Shown: positions 39,209-48,108 of the stretch, piece by piece
Position numbering within the stretch: position 1 is the stretch's first letter
Layout: the number at the start of each line of letters is the position of its first letter
Assembly: GCA_009859145.1 (NCBI GenBank)
Contig: VRVR01000042.1
Location: 85,384 to 149,383, forward strand
Length of the DNA: 64,000 nucleotides
Origin: Andalucia godoyi
Taxonomy: Eukaryota; Discoba; Jakobea; Jakobida; Andaluciidae
Direction of reading: 5' to 3'
The notes under the pieces: model-generated
Told to the model about the DNA's origin: nothing
What the model saw: the letters and a program-made list of their open reading frames with translations, nothing else
The model's database searches: none
Translations under genes and position numbers: made by a program

Positions 39209-41020
39209 TCATTCAGCATCATCATATTCCGTCGTTGTCTTTGCTTTTGCTTTTGCCTTGCGCTTTGGAGGAGCCGAAGCAGCAGCCGGCTTCTCATCCA
39301 AATTGACGTCTTCCATCTTGGCTGGTGAATATCCCCGTTCGACATCGTCATCACCTGCGACTGCGGACGGTTCGCGCATCCGCTGTTCAGCACTCACTTG
39401 CGGACGAGTTTCGGAGCGGACACGAGCACCAGATTCCTGACGGGGTCTGAATTCCGCGCCAGCCTCAGGATCTTCAGATGTCACAAACAAACCGCGATTT
39501 TCTTCGCGTGCAGTTCGAGCAGATGCATGCGAAGATGGATCAGAAGGAGATTCAATTCCAGTGTCTGTAATCTGAGCAACCATTCCCGGAGTTTGGCCAT
39601 AATCTTTGTGCGCCTTACGCTTTGAGGGAAGATAAAAGTACGCGAGGACATACACGTACAAGTTGATCACAGTCCAGAACACCAAAAAGGTAGCAGAATT
39701 GCCCTGATTTTCGTTGCCGTCTCGTGTGACATAGACCGAAAAAATGAGTCCGCCGACGACAATCATGAACACAATAAACGACAGTCCAAAAAGGGCCTTG
39801 AAGCGCCTGCGCATTCCGACCTTGACTTGGAAGTCTTCATCGTCTTCGAGGTTTCCCTGCAAATTGCGGTCGTCCTTGTGCTGCTCCTTGAGTTCTCGCA
39901 GACGACGTTTGGCGGCTTCCTTTTGAGCAGCCGAGGCACCAACAGCACGGAACACGCTGTACATGAGGTAGAAGACGTAGATAAAGGCGAGGATAATGCC
40001 AATTACGCGGATAGCAACATACGAGTTCACCGAGTCTTTCGCAGAGTCTGTGGTGGGGTCATTCACAGCCTGGTAGCGTTCCATGATGTACCACGCTGTC
40101 ACGAAGGCGAAAATCAAAAGCATCAAGAAGATCTTGGGCGCGTAGAAGAAAAAGCCACGGCGGCTTGGCGGGACATACACCATGTTGAGCATGACAAGCC
40201 AAAAGAGGAGCAGAGAGCACACAAAGTTGACGATCAAGAAGATGTCCAAAATGGGAAACGCAAAGCCTTCGACGAAGAAGTTTGCAGCGAAGAAGGGGTT
40301 GTTGAAACCAATCAATGCAATCAGCAGAAACAGAATCCACTTCTGCTCTGTCTGTCTCACATGGCGATACTTCCAAAGCTTGGCAGAAGTGTAGAACAGC
40401 GACAGCAAGTTAAACACGAGGAACGAGTATCGGAAGCCAATTTGGAACACCGAGAAGTCCGCGCGATAGTATGAAACCTTGAATGTCAGATCTCCCACGT
40501 TGGAGCCGAGAGTGTCCAGAGTCCGAAAGCCAAAGGTGGTCCATACCTGATAATGCGAGTACTCCAGAAACGGCTCAAACGCAATATCCACACGCTCGCA
40601 GCTCGATGCACCGTCGTTACACTGGATTGTTCTTGCCTTGGTCGTATTCGAGGCGATTTTCGAATTGAAAGGACCATCTGCAGAGCTGCCTCCATAGATG
40701 GAGACCGTAACCGGGATATCCGCCGAAAGCGCATAGCGAGTCCCGTTTCCACGAGCGAACTGGAACGAAAATGCCCATTGCTGATTCAGCTTTTCAAACG
40801 ATCCCAGCGTGATTTTCGACCATTCGTACCCACGCATCATTCCAGCATATGTATCAGACGTCGATTGAACCAAAAACGACTTTGATTCAAATGGCGCCGG
40901 ACCGAAAACCCCAATCAAAATCGCAAAACCGACAATGCAAATATAGAGAACAAAGACACAAATCGTCTTGAAGCTCGAAAACGTCTCCAATTTGAATGGA
41001 GTCACTCGATTTGGATCCAT
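39209..41020 (-). CDS. TMEM181-like (GOLD/Wntless-related) membrane protein
   Basis: 603 residues from ATG 41020. TM1 is at about 19-42, followed by a lumenal beta-rich domain with cysteines (TRYALSADIPVTVSIYGGSS, TTKARTIQCNDGASSCERVDIAFEPFLEYSHYQV). Then come seven helices: FSYSF-type TM2, WILFLLIALIGFNNPFFAANFFV, DIFLIVNFVCSLLLFWLVML, FFFYAPKIFLMLLIFAFVTAW, VAIRVIGIILAFIYVFYLMY, LFGLSFIVFMIVVGGLIF and VINLYVYVLAYFYLPSKR. The EQKW...NDPFF and LNFYLYxxxYxPSK landmarks of human TMEM181 are matched by EQKW...NNPFF and INLYVYVLAYFYLPSK. The family folds like Wntless. A disordered acidic tail of about 120 residues ends the protein. A role in secretory trafficking is inferred. Confidence 0.85.
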   Translation of the reverse strand: MDPNRVTPFKLETFSSFKTICVFVLYICIVGFAILIGVFGPAPFESKSFLVQSTSDTYAGMMRGYEWSKITLGSFEKLNQQWAFSFQFARGNGTRYALSADIPVTVSIYGGSSADGPFNSKIASNTTKARTIQCNDGASSCERVDIAFEPFLEYSHYQVWTTFGFRTLDTLGSNVGDLTFKVSYYRADFSVFQIGFRYSFLVFNLLSLFYTSAKLWKYRHVRQTEQKWILFLLIALIGFNNPFFAANFFVEGFAFPILDIFLIVNFVCSLLLFWLVMLNMVYVPPSRRGFFFYAPKIFLMLLIFAFVTAWYIMERYQAVNDPTTDSAKDSVNSYVAIRVIGIILAFIYVFYLMYSVFRAVGASAAQKEAAKRRLRELKEQHKDDRNLQGNLEDDEDFQVKVGMRRRFKALFGLSFIVFMIVVGGLIFSVYVTRDGNENQGNSATFLVFWTVINLYVYVLAYFYLPSKRKAHKDYGQTPGMVAQITDTGIESPSDPSSHASARTAREENRGLFVTSEDPEAGAEFRPRQESGARVRSETRPQVSAEQRMREPSAVAGDDDVERGYSPAKMEDVNLDEKPAAASAPPKRKAKAKAKTTTEYDDAE

Positions 41021-41402
41021 CGCTTCACGCACTCTCACACTCACCCAACTCACCCACAAGAATAGTTTAAAAGAGTGGAAGAAGAACAAAGCGAATTAAG
41101 AAAGATTTAATTAAAAAAAACCCACAAAAACTGTGGAAAATAAAAAGGAAAAAACAGGAAACGAAAAAGACTCAGTGTTTCATTTGATTTCTTTTGAGCT
41201 GTTTTTTTGACGAAAGAATGAGAGTTTGTGTAACGACTCAATCCGTGGGGTTGAATTTATTTACGACAGATGGCGTTTCGCTCTTGGCCTATTTATGGGT
41301 TTTGCTTGACCGAGTTTCCCCAGACTGTTGTAACGGTATTTATTCGTCTGTGTGTGGGGGGCGGGGTGAGTGTACGTTCAGGATGCGGAAGGTGTTGCGT
41401 TC

Positions 41403-42029
41403 TTAGAGGAAAAAGTACGACAGAACAAGAATGGCTGATGCAGCAACCCAGCCGTCATTTGCTATGGTCGATTCCGAAAACGGCGAACGGCCCAACGCAG
41501 TCCATTCCGCCCACAGCGCCGTCGCAATTCCGCAGAGATTCCTCAAGTCGCTTCGAAGCCCGACAATCCTCACGTGCTCAGAGTCGCTACTACGGCTGCT
41601 CATAGAGGTCGTGATGTGTGTCGTCGTGGATCGGGGCGCAGGAGCATCGGCTGCAGCGCACTCTTCGTACGGGTCTGTCAGCCAGTCAACTGCATCCGAT
41701 TCGACGTGGGTCCCGTACGCGTAGTCGTCCAGCTGCTCGATTCCCGTTGAATCGATTCGACCGGCCATCCGGTTTTTGAGAATGAGAATCGCGACCAGAA
41801 TGACCGAGTCCACACATTGAAAACGGCGCGTGTTGTGAGGACGGATGCTCCGCAGCTTGCCATACGAGTACGACACCAGAAGAACAACAGCAGACATGTT
41901 CAACAGAGCATTTCGACTCACGGCAGGATTAGGGCTAGGGCTGGACGACGACGACACCGCACTTGAGCCGAAAGCCGGAAATAAAGGAATTATCGAATGG
42001 ATATACTTTGCAATGTAATATGACTGCAT
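41403..42029 (-). CDS. Unknown membrane-associated protein, possible PEX11 family
   Basis: 208 residues from ATG 42029. It has hydrophobic stretches at the N-terminus (SYYIAKYIHSIIPLFPAF), middle (NMSAVVLLVSYSYGKL, VDSVILVAILILKNRM) and C-terminus (DGWVAASAILVLSYFFL). The segment VGLRSDLRNLCGIATALWAEW followed by a final hydrophobic helix recalls the C-terminus of PEX11 peroxisome-proliferation proteins (LRNLCDL...FSxxxVGxxGLxSS). The rest does not align by eye, so the family is a suggestion only. Coding status is supported by length and by the ordered hydrophobic pattern. Confidence 0.45.
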   Translation of the reverse strand: MQSYYIAKYIHSIIPLFPAFGSSAVSSSSSPSPNPAVSRNALLNMSAVVLLVSYSYGKLRSIRPHNTRRFQCVDSVILVAILILKNRMAGRIDSTGIEQLDDYAYGTHVESDAVDWLTDPYEECAAADAPAPRSTTTHITTSMSSRSSDSEHVRIVGLRSDLRNLCGIATALWAEWTALGRSPFSESTIANDGWVAASAILVLSYFFL

Positions 42030-42780
<751 letters not shown>

Positions 42781-43092
42781 CTAGTAATCCAGAAGCAGTG
42801 CAGCAGAGATTGCAGCGACATGCTTTCTCTTGATTTGGCCGTCGTTAGTACTGTCTGCGGAGGCGACGACTGCCGCTCTGTGTAGTGCATCCTTTGTGAA
42901 TGACGACAGAAGCTCGCAAACGAGCACAAGAGCATCGTCGCGGATCAACGCAGCGCTCTTTCCTCCGACCATCGTAGTTGACGTCGACAAGGAAGACAAG
43001 GATGACGACGAGGAGGACGACGAGGAAAGGGAAGAACGGATCAAGAGGTCGGCCGTCGTCGTCTTGAACGCACATGCAGCTGACGCATCCAT
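42781..43092 (-). CDS. CENPX: Histone-fold protein CENP-X / MHF2
   Basis: 103 residues. A Ser/Thr-rich N-terminus is followed by the CENP-X histone fold: KSAALIRDDALVLVCELLSSFTKDALHRAAVVA, then GQIKRKHVAAISAALLLDY. The last segment matches the family's closing VEQLEKILPQLLLDF helix and terminal LLLDF. CENP-X pairs with CENP-S (MHF1) at kinetochores and with FANCM in DNA-crosslink repair. The short loop between helices is expected. The N-terminal Ser-rich extension (about 40 residues) is longer than in animals. A single exon is seen. No CENP-S gene is in the window. Confidence 0.82.
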   Translation of the reverse strand: MDASAACAFKTTTADLLIRSSLSSSSSSSSSLSSLSTSTTMVGGKSAALIRDDALVLVCELLSSFTKDALHRAAVVASADSTNDGQIKRKHVAAISAALLLDY

Positions 43093-43398
43093 TGCTGCTG
43101 TTGTTGTTTTCTACACTCCCGCCCTTCTGCAGCTACGTCTTTCTTTCCCAACCCAATGCATCTCTAGTGTCGAATCACAGAAGCGAGGTTTCCCCAAGAG
43201 GTTTCCCCAAGAGGTTTCCTTCAACGATTAACAACAGTTTGCTGTATATTTCTTTTATTGGTAGACAAATGTCGATGCTTTGCAGCATTTTTGCAAACAC
43301 AAGGTTTCGGAAAATCCGAGTGACGCCGACGCACAGAGAGATGGATTGATAGACAGATACGAGTGAGTTGAGTTGGTTTGTTGATTTAATGAGTAAGG
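43093..43398. repeat. Divergent region with a 13-bp tandem repeat
   Basis: About 306 bp between divergent starts. AGAGGTTTCCCCA is repeated about 2.5 times at 43188-43220. It is the probable shared promoter of CENP-X and the gene at 43399. Confidence 0.6.
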
Positions 43399-43986
43399 AT
43401 GTCAGTGTCTCGCGTGTTATTTGATAATGCACCATTGACGCCTTCGACAGCTGTCTTGGCGAACCAGAGTCGAGCAAAACACACTGCTGTGACGTTCAGT
43501 TCACGAGACATTCGACCGTTGGCTGGACTGGTAGCGCTGTCGAATCCAATGCTTAGTCCCCTTTCAATCTCCTCAGCTGCCGTCACTGCGACTGCGACTA
43601 CGACAACTGCTGCTGCAACAGCGGCGGCGGCGTCGTCGAGTGGTCTTGTGACGGGTGGACTCAGCACAGAGGTCGCTGTGTTTGCGAGAGGGGTTTGGGA
43701 AAGCGGGGTTCGAGCTATTGTTGCTGCAATCGGACTTGGCCATTTGCTAAAACCTGCTCATCCGCTTGTCTCCGTTCTCTCATCATCCGCATCATCATCC
43801 GCATCATCACCCTCTTCATTTCTGTCTTTGTCTGCAACAACAACAGCACCGGCAGCTGGGCCGTCCCTTGTGGTTGCGACGTCAATGGCAAATCCAGCTG
43901 CTATGCTTCAGAATGGTCCTGCAAGTCGCGAGCAAGTGGAAAAGGAAATTGTACAAAGCCGAGTTCGTGGATTCTATTCACATTGA
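43399..43986 (+). CDS. Ala/Ser/Thr-rich unknown protein
   Basis: 195 residues from ATG 43399. Only residues 1-50 (MSVSRVLFDNAPLTPST...), 88-120 (STEVAVFARGVWESGVRAIVAAIGLGHLL) and the tail (ASREQVEKEIVQSRVRGFYSH) look ordered; the rest is Ala/Ser/Thr. The middle could be one hydrophobic helix. I do not recognise it. It converges on the BRI3-like gene (stop 44107). Confidence 0.5.
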   Translation: MSVSRVLFDNAPLTPSTAVLANQSRAKHTAVTFSSRDIRPLAGLVALSNPMLSPLSISSAAVTATATTTTAAATAAAASSSGLVTGGLSTEVAVFARGVWESGVRAIVAAIGLGHLLKPAHPLVSVLSSSASSSASSPSSFLSLSATTTAPAAGPSLVVATSMANPAAMLQNGPASREQVEKEIVQSRVRGFYSH

Positions 43987-44106
43987 AGAAGAAGAAGAAA
44001 ATAAAATATCAAACATTTTGATCTTTTCGTTTACAGCAAAAGCAAACAAGTACTTTGGGATGCAAAGGTTGAATAGACAGAATCAAATCGAAGAAAGAAT
44101 GGTGAG

Positions 44107-44256
44107 TTAGCAGCCAGTGTCCAGCAGCGCACCGCATTGCTGGCATCTCTTTTCAGGCTTTCCCAAACAGCAGCTACAGCGAACATGTGCAAACGAGAGA
44201 AAAAAAGTTATTATAAAGCGTCAGCAACACCCTACCACACGAAGAAAAAACAAACA

Positions 44257-44345
<89 letters not shown>

Positions 44346-44761
44346 GCATACATGAGACCGCAAGGAAAGCTGCAGGAAAAATAGAATATCGATAGAAACA
44401 GGTAATGTACATAGACGAGTTAGCACACACACAGCCAGTCAGATAGACAGACAGACAGACGGACGGATGGACGATAACACTGTAGACAGTATTCAAAGGA
44501 GACATACCATAAGACTGCCGTGGTGATTCCGCAGCAAGTGAAGGACTCGTGGATAATTTGGTGAGGGCACATGCCGCCATAGAGGACCGGCTGCACTGGA
44601 TACATCGGAGAGCCCATAAGCGGGGTTCCCTGGTGATAGGTTGTCTGTGGTCCTGGCGCATTGTAAATCGGACCCGAGGCAGGCGGAGCACCACCACCAG
44701 TCGCAGCATAACTGTTGTTGGTCTGGTACTGCGAAGAAGAGTCGTAGTAAGGAGCAGACAT
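44107..44761 (-). CDS. BRI3-like (brain protein I3 family) protein, three exons with an 18-nt microexon
   Basis: Exon 1 is 44761-44508, exon 2 is 44369-44352 (18 nt) and exon 3 is 44173-44107. Introns: 44507-44370 (GTATGT...CTGCAG) and 44351-44174 (GTATGC...TGTAG), both phase-matched. The 112-residue product has a Pro/Tyr/Gln/Gly-rich head, then MCPHQIIHESFTCCGITTAVL, joined through the microexon to CFPCGLICCL and RCQQCG. That restores the BRI3 pattern of a membrane helix with FTCCGI...FPxGLICC...RRCxxCG. The single-exon reading stops in unrelated sequence, so splicing is required. A long (GA)n repeat lies in intron 2. BRI3 proteins sit in lysosomal or endosomal membranes; their function is poorly known. 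Confidence 0.8.
44259..44342 (+). repeat. (GA)n microsatellite in intron 2 of the BRI3-like gene
   Basis: 84 bp of uninterrupted GA, 9 bp from the microexon edge. On the coding strand it is a (CT)n pyrimidine tract. Confidence 0.95.
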
Positions 44762-45110
44762 TCGTGCAGATGTGTTTATAATTTTAAATTTAGAAAACAA
44801 CTCTAAACACCACCACCAACAATAGAATCCAATACTGTATCGGATCAAAAACAGACGCTTCCTTTATCAAAAAAAAGAGACTCCGAAGGCCTGAAAGAAT
44901 GGAAAAGGCAAACTCCCGACGCCCAAAGTTTCCCCGCGACTTGCGGAATTCCCGACCGAACCGGAATTTGGGGTTACGGCAGGTTCGATCAAAGGCTGCA
45001 TGTTGGCCCTCAGCATGTGATGTATATAATAAGAGAAAAGACATCATCTCAGCATCTTTGAAATGCACGAAAAATAATAATAATAGTGATAGATCTCGCC
45101 AAAGACCTCT
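44762..45110. other. Intergenic region
   Basis: About 350 bp between two minus-strand genes, A-rich toward the right (AATAATAATAATAG). Nothing else is seen. Confidence 0.5.
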
Positions 45111-45497
45111 TTATGAATCGGAATTTCCTTCATCACAACCGAGAATCACTTGATCATCCTCAGGAGAAGAGACCTCTGGACAATGGATCCCAAAGGATTG
45201 CCCAAGTTTCCGCCGCATGACTCTGATAAGATCTCCTGCAAGATCAGTTGACGTGTGGTTTTTGTTGTGTCGGACGATCCAAACATCCCAAGCATGCACA
45301 TTGTTTTTAGAGTGTATCATATACGTAATCAGAGAGTCCCGCCGGAGAGTAGTCGATGCTAATGCAATGTAATCCGACTGCAGGATAGCCGATTTCATCG
45401 CTTGCATGACCTGCTCATGTTCGCGATCCAATAGCGTTTCCGACACGCGACAATTGGAGAGTGGCAAGTTTCGAAACCGCAGCCGAGGATTTGGCAT
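45111..45497 (-). CDS. Unknown small protein, 128 aa
   Basis: From ATG 45497. Mixed hydrophobic/basic texture with plausible alpha/beta alternation (DREHEQVMQAMKSAILQSDYIALAS, ITYMIHSKNNVHAWDVWIVRH, DLAGDLIRVMRRKLGQSFG). It ends with an acidic tail. No signal peptide or motif was recognised. An additional 5' exon is possible. Confidence 0.4.
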   Translation of the reverse strand: MPNPRLRFRNLPLSNCRVSETLLDREHEQVMQAMKSAILQSDYIALASTTLRRDSLITYMIHSKNNVHAWDVWIVRHNKNHTSTDLAGDLIRVMRRKLGQSFGIHCPEVSSPEDDQVILGCDEGNSDS

Positions 45498-45828
45498 CGA
45501 GGATTGCGGTAATGATTGTGCGATGCAGTCGTATATGAAAGCGTGAAAAAGAATCTGCTGGTATTATGACGTCTCACTGGAACTGCCTTTTATGAAGGTT
45601 CACACTGCTTCACTGCCAATCATGGTAGTATCCCGTGGAACAAAACCCAATCGTTGATCAACTTCCCTCATCAAATACCATGTTGGACAACACATTGGCC
45701 ACGAGGGCTTGCTGAACGCATGTCTTTCCGGTTTTTTCTCTTCCTCTTTTCTGTTCCTCCCTCCTCTTCTCTCTTTTCTGTTCCTCAATTTAGACAACGT
45801 AAAACAAACGAACAACACAGCAAACACT
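45498..45828 (+). promoter_or_regulatory. Divergent promoter with pyrimidine-rich leader
   Basis: About 330 bp between divergent genes. 45729-45791 is a T/C tract (TTTCTCTTCCTCTTTTC...), ending TTTAG before ACAACG...ATG. Like the cathepsin leader, it may be a Y-patch-type promoter element or the end of a 5' UTR intron. Confidence 0.35.
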
Positions 45829-46125
45829 ATGAACCGAGCAGCAGCAATCTGTCGTCGATTTTCTTCGAGCACTTCGTCCTCGATGCCATTGGGTATGCAA
45901 AGTCGTGCCCAACAACCCTTCAGTCCTCGCCGAACTTCATTCTCCGGACCGTCGACTTCGAACATCGGCACGCAAAGCGAGTCATCATCTCCCATGCGCC
46001 GGTCGCCGTCTGCGTCTGATCAGGATGCCATGCGCAAGAACTATCAGGTGTTGAGGAATCTTGGAGGCCAGTGGTTGTGGCCCAATGAATGGCGCACCCC
46101 ACAATACACAAGTGAACTGCACTAA
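45829..46125 (+). CDS. Small putative mitochondrial protein
   Basis: 98 residues. The N-terminus MNRAAAICRRFSSSTSSSM is a textbook mitochondrial presequence (Arg, Ser, Ala, no acids, RRFSS cleavage-like site). A Ser/Pro/Arg-rich linker leads to a short ordered C-terminus (AMRKNYQVLRNLGGQWLWPNEWRTPQYTSELH). It could be a small respiratory-chain or mitoribosome subunit, but I recognise no family. An overlapping antisense frame (45600-45995) is less convincing, because this strand has the pyrimidine leader. Confidence 0.5.
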   Translation: MNRAAAICRRFSSSTSSSMPLGMQSRAQQPFSPRRTSFSGPSTSNIGTQSESSSPMRRSPSASDQDAMRKNYQVLRNLGGQWLWPNEWRTPQYTSELH

Positions 46126-46295
46126 TATTCACAACAATGAGGAAAGGGCGGTTTTCTTCATCGTTTTTTCCCTCCGACTGTGGACACAGACACATGTGTA
46201 CAGGTGTATCATAAACGCAGCCCAAAAGCAAGTTCAGCCCAAGAGCGGTTTAAAAACATAAATAAAAAACAGAATGACAAACGCTCTTGTGTCGG

Positions 46296-47348
46296 CTATT
46301 GGGCACCTGAAGCTGCTGTTGGTTTGTCCAGCTCGGAAGCATCCTGGCGGGGCTTCTGGGACGTCGCTGCAGCGTCCTTTGGAAGAGTCGGTGGTCTGAA
46401 TCGCGGATCCGGTTTCGCTGCTAGCTCGCGATAATCCACCATGAACTTCTCCCAGACGGATCCGTTCACAAAGTTACCTCCCAGAGTGACACACAGCTGA
46501 TCCATCCGCGCCGTGTGCCACCATCCCGACGGAATAAACAACACCTCACCAGGCTGCAACACGCATTCTATTCGTGTGGCTTTCGCAAACAACGGAAACT
46601 TCATCAAATCAACGTTATCCGGGTCCAGGATGCTCGACAACAAGGGCTTGTTACCGTAACCGGGATACAGGAATGCCGTGTCGGATGGTGCCCAAAAAAT
46701 GAAGCGCTTGGATCCATAGATCTGAGCAGACCAGGCGTGCGTGTTGCATACGTCCACGTGAATGAATGGGAACTCAGACCCAGCAGACCCAATGAACATT
46801 TCGCACCACTCCTTCCACGCTTTCGGAAACTGAATGACTTCCTTTGCAGGATTATGTTCGTCCGTCATCCAATTCGGACCAAAAATATGCGGTGGAAAAC
46901 AACAGCACTTGTCCTTCTTTTCCAGCAGCCCTGGAAACACATTCGACACATGGCAATTGCGAAAATACGGAACATGGGCCTTGCATGCAGCGTGCGGTGC
47001 CTGTGATGGTGCAGCAGTCGTTTCTGATCCAGAATTCGTGCTACTGCTTCTTCCTCCTCTTCTCCCTTTCAATTCTTCTTTTGCACGTAACTTCTCTGCC
47101 TTCACCCGATTTTCCTCCAATTCTTCGAGGCTCTTCAGGAAAGTCTTAAATTCGACTTGCCTTTCATGACACGTGCCGAGATCCACACGCACCGCTTCCT
47201 TTCCAACCTTCTTCTTGAGGAACTTTGGAGTCCACTTCATCGGGATCTGGCTATGCATGTTTGTCAGAATGCACGGCCGATTTGCGCACACGTATCGCTC
47301 GTAGAGTTCCCGCTGCGTAACACTCCTTCCATCAATTCGATCCACCAT
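46296..47348 (-). CDS. JmjC-domain 2-oxoglutarate oxygenase
   Basis: 350 residues from ATG 47348. The cupin-like JmjC fold runs from the N-terminus (YVCANRPCILTNM) to about 310. Iron ligands: His197 and Asp199 in FIHVDVCNTHAW, and His278 in PGEVLFIPSGWWHTA. SAQIYGSKRFIFWAP and GNFVNGSVWE are typical of the JMJD4/JMJD6/FIH-like cytosolic hydroxylases rather than histone demethylases. A basic/Ser-rich insert (residues about 85-122) splits the domain. The tail is Pro/Ala-rich. The substrate (protein hydroxylation, for example of translation factors) is unknown. The frame upstream begins with GTG at 47375, and an upstream exon ending at a CAG just before it is possible. Confidence 0.88.
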   Translation of the reverse strand: MVDRIDGRSVTQRELYERYVCANRPCILTNMHSQIPMKWTPKFLKKKVGKEAVRVDLGTCHERQVEFKTFLKSLEELEENRVKAEKLRAKEELKGRRGGRSSSTNSGSETTAAPSQAPHAACKAHVPYFRNCHVSNVFPGLLEKKDKCCCFPPHIFGPNWMTDEHNPAKEVIQFPKAWKEWCEMFIGSAGSEFPFIHVDVCNTHAWSAQIYGSKRFIFWAPSDTAFLYPGYGNKPLLSSILDPDNVDLMKFPLFAKATRIECVLQPGEVLFIPSGWWHTARMDQLCVTLGGNFVNGSVWEKFMVDYRELAAKPDPRFRPPTLPKDAAATSQKPRQDASELDKPTAASGAQ

Positions 47349-48108
47349 GCTGAACCACTGATGCCCTCCCGCCACTGCAATCGAACCCTTCTTTATATCT
47401 TGTTGGGAAAAACACAGAGAAGAATGGCTTCCCTTTTCTTTCGCCTCAGCGGGGGAATGTTTTCCTCAATCGGGTATTTTCTTGCTATTTCGGGAATCCC
47501 TAGCTTTCTACAGTTGTTTGTTTTCTGTAGCGGCACCCCCCCCCTTCTGCGACCATCACCCGGAAGCATCATGTGATGCTGGGGGTGCGGGCCGCCCACC
47601 GCGGAGTATGGGTAGAACCTGGCGTTGGGAAAAACGAAGAGGGACTCTGGGCACGCTCAGCGGCCAAATAAATAAAACGCCCCAAAAATGCTGAACCAGC
47701 AGCGCTCACTCTCGATCCTCTAAATCCTCGGTTTTGTTGGTTGTTGGTTGTTGTTTTGCTGTTTTGGTTTTTGGTTTTTGGATCTTTTTATTCATTCTTG
47801 TTTGGAAAGATTGGTTTTTTTAATTTAAAAAAGTTGCTTTTTGTTTCTCACAGGTTCTCTTTTCTCTCTCTCCGCAACGGATACACACGCTCGCACATAG
47901 TTTCAGAAAGAAAAAAAAAAGGAGACTGCAAGCATTGAAAAAAGAAAAGAAATTACGAAGACAAACGCTCCTGGAGGTCCTTTTCTTTTCTTTTCTTCTA
48001 TTTAGGACGGGAGGTGAGGTTTTTAAAATTTTGGGATTGATTAATTGATTGTTGTGTGTGTGTGTGTGTGTGCCCGATTGCTGAGTGCGCGTGTGCTTCC
48101 ATTGTACT
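47349..48108. other. Divergent intergenic region
   Basis: 760 bp between divergent genes. Contains a C-run near 47537-47545, T-rich and GTT-rich stretches, A-runs and (GT)n at 48051-48072 just before the next gene. No gene was recognised. Confidence 0.5.

Noticed and set aside
45600-45995. Minus-strand frame of 131 codons
   Set aside because: Overlaps the more convincing + strand gene with a mitochondrial presequence and pyrimidine leader; its middle is only the complement of that leader.
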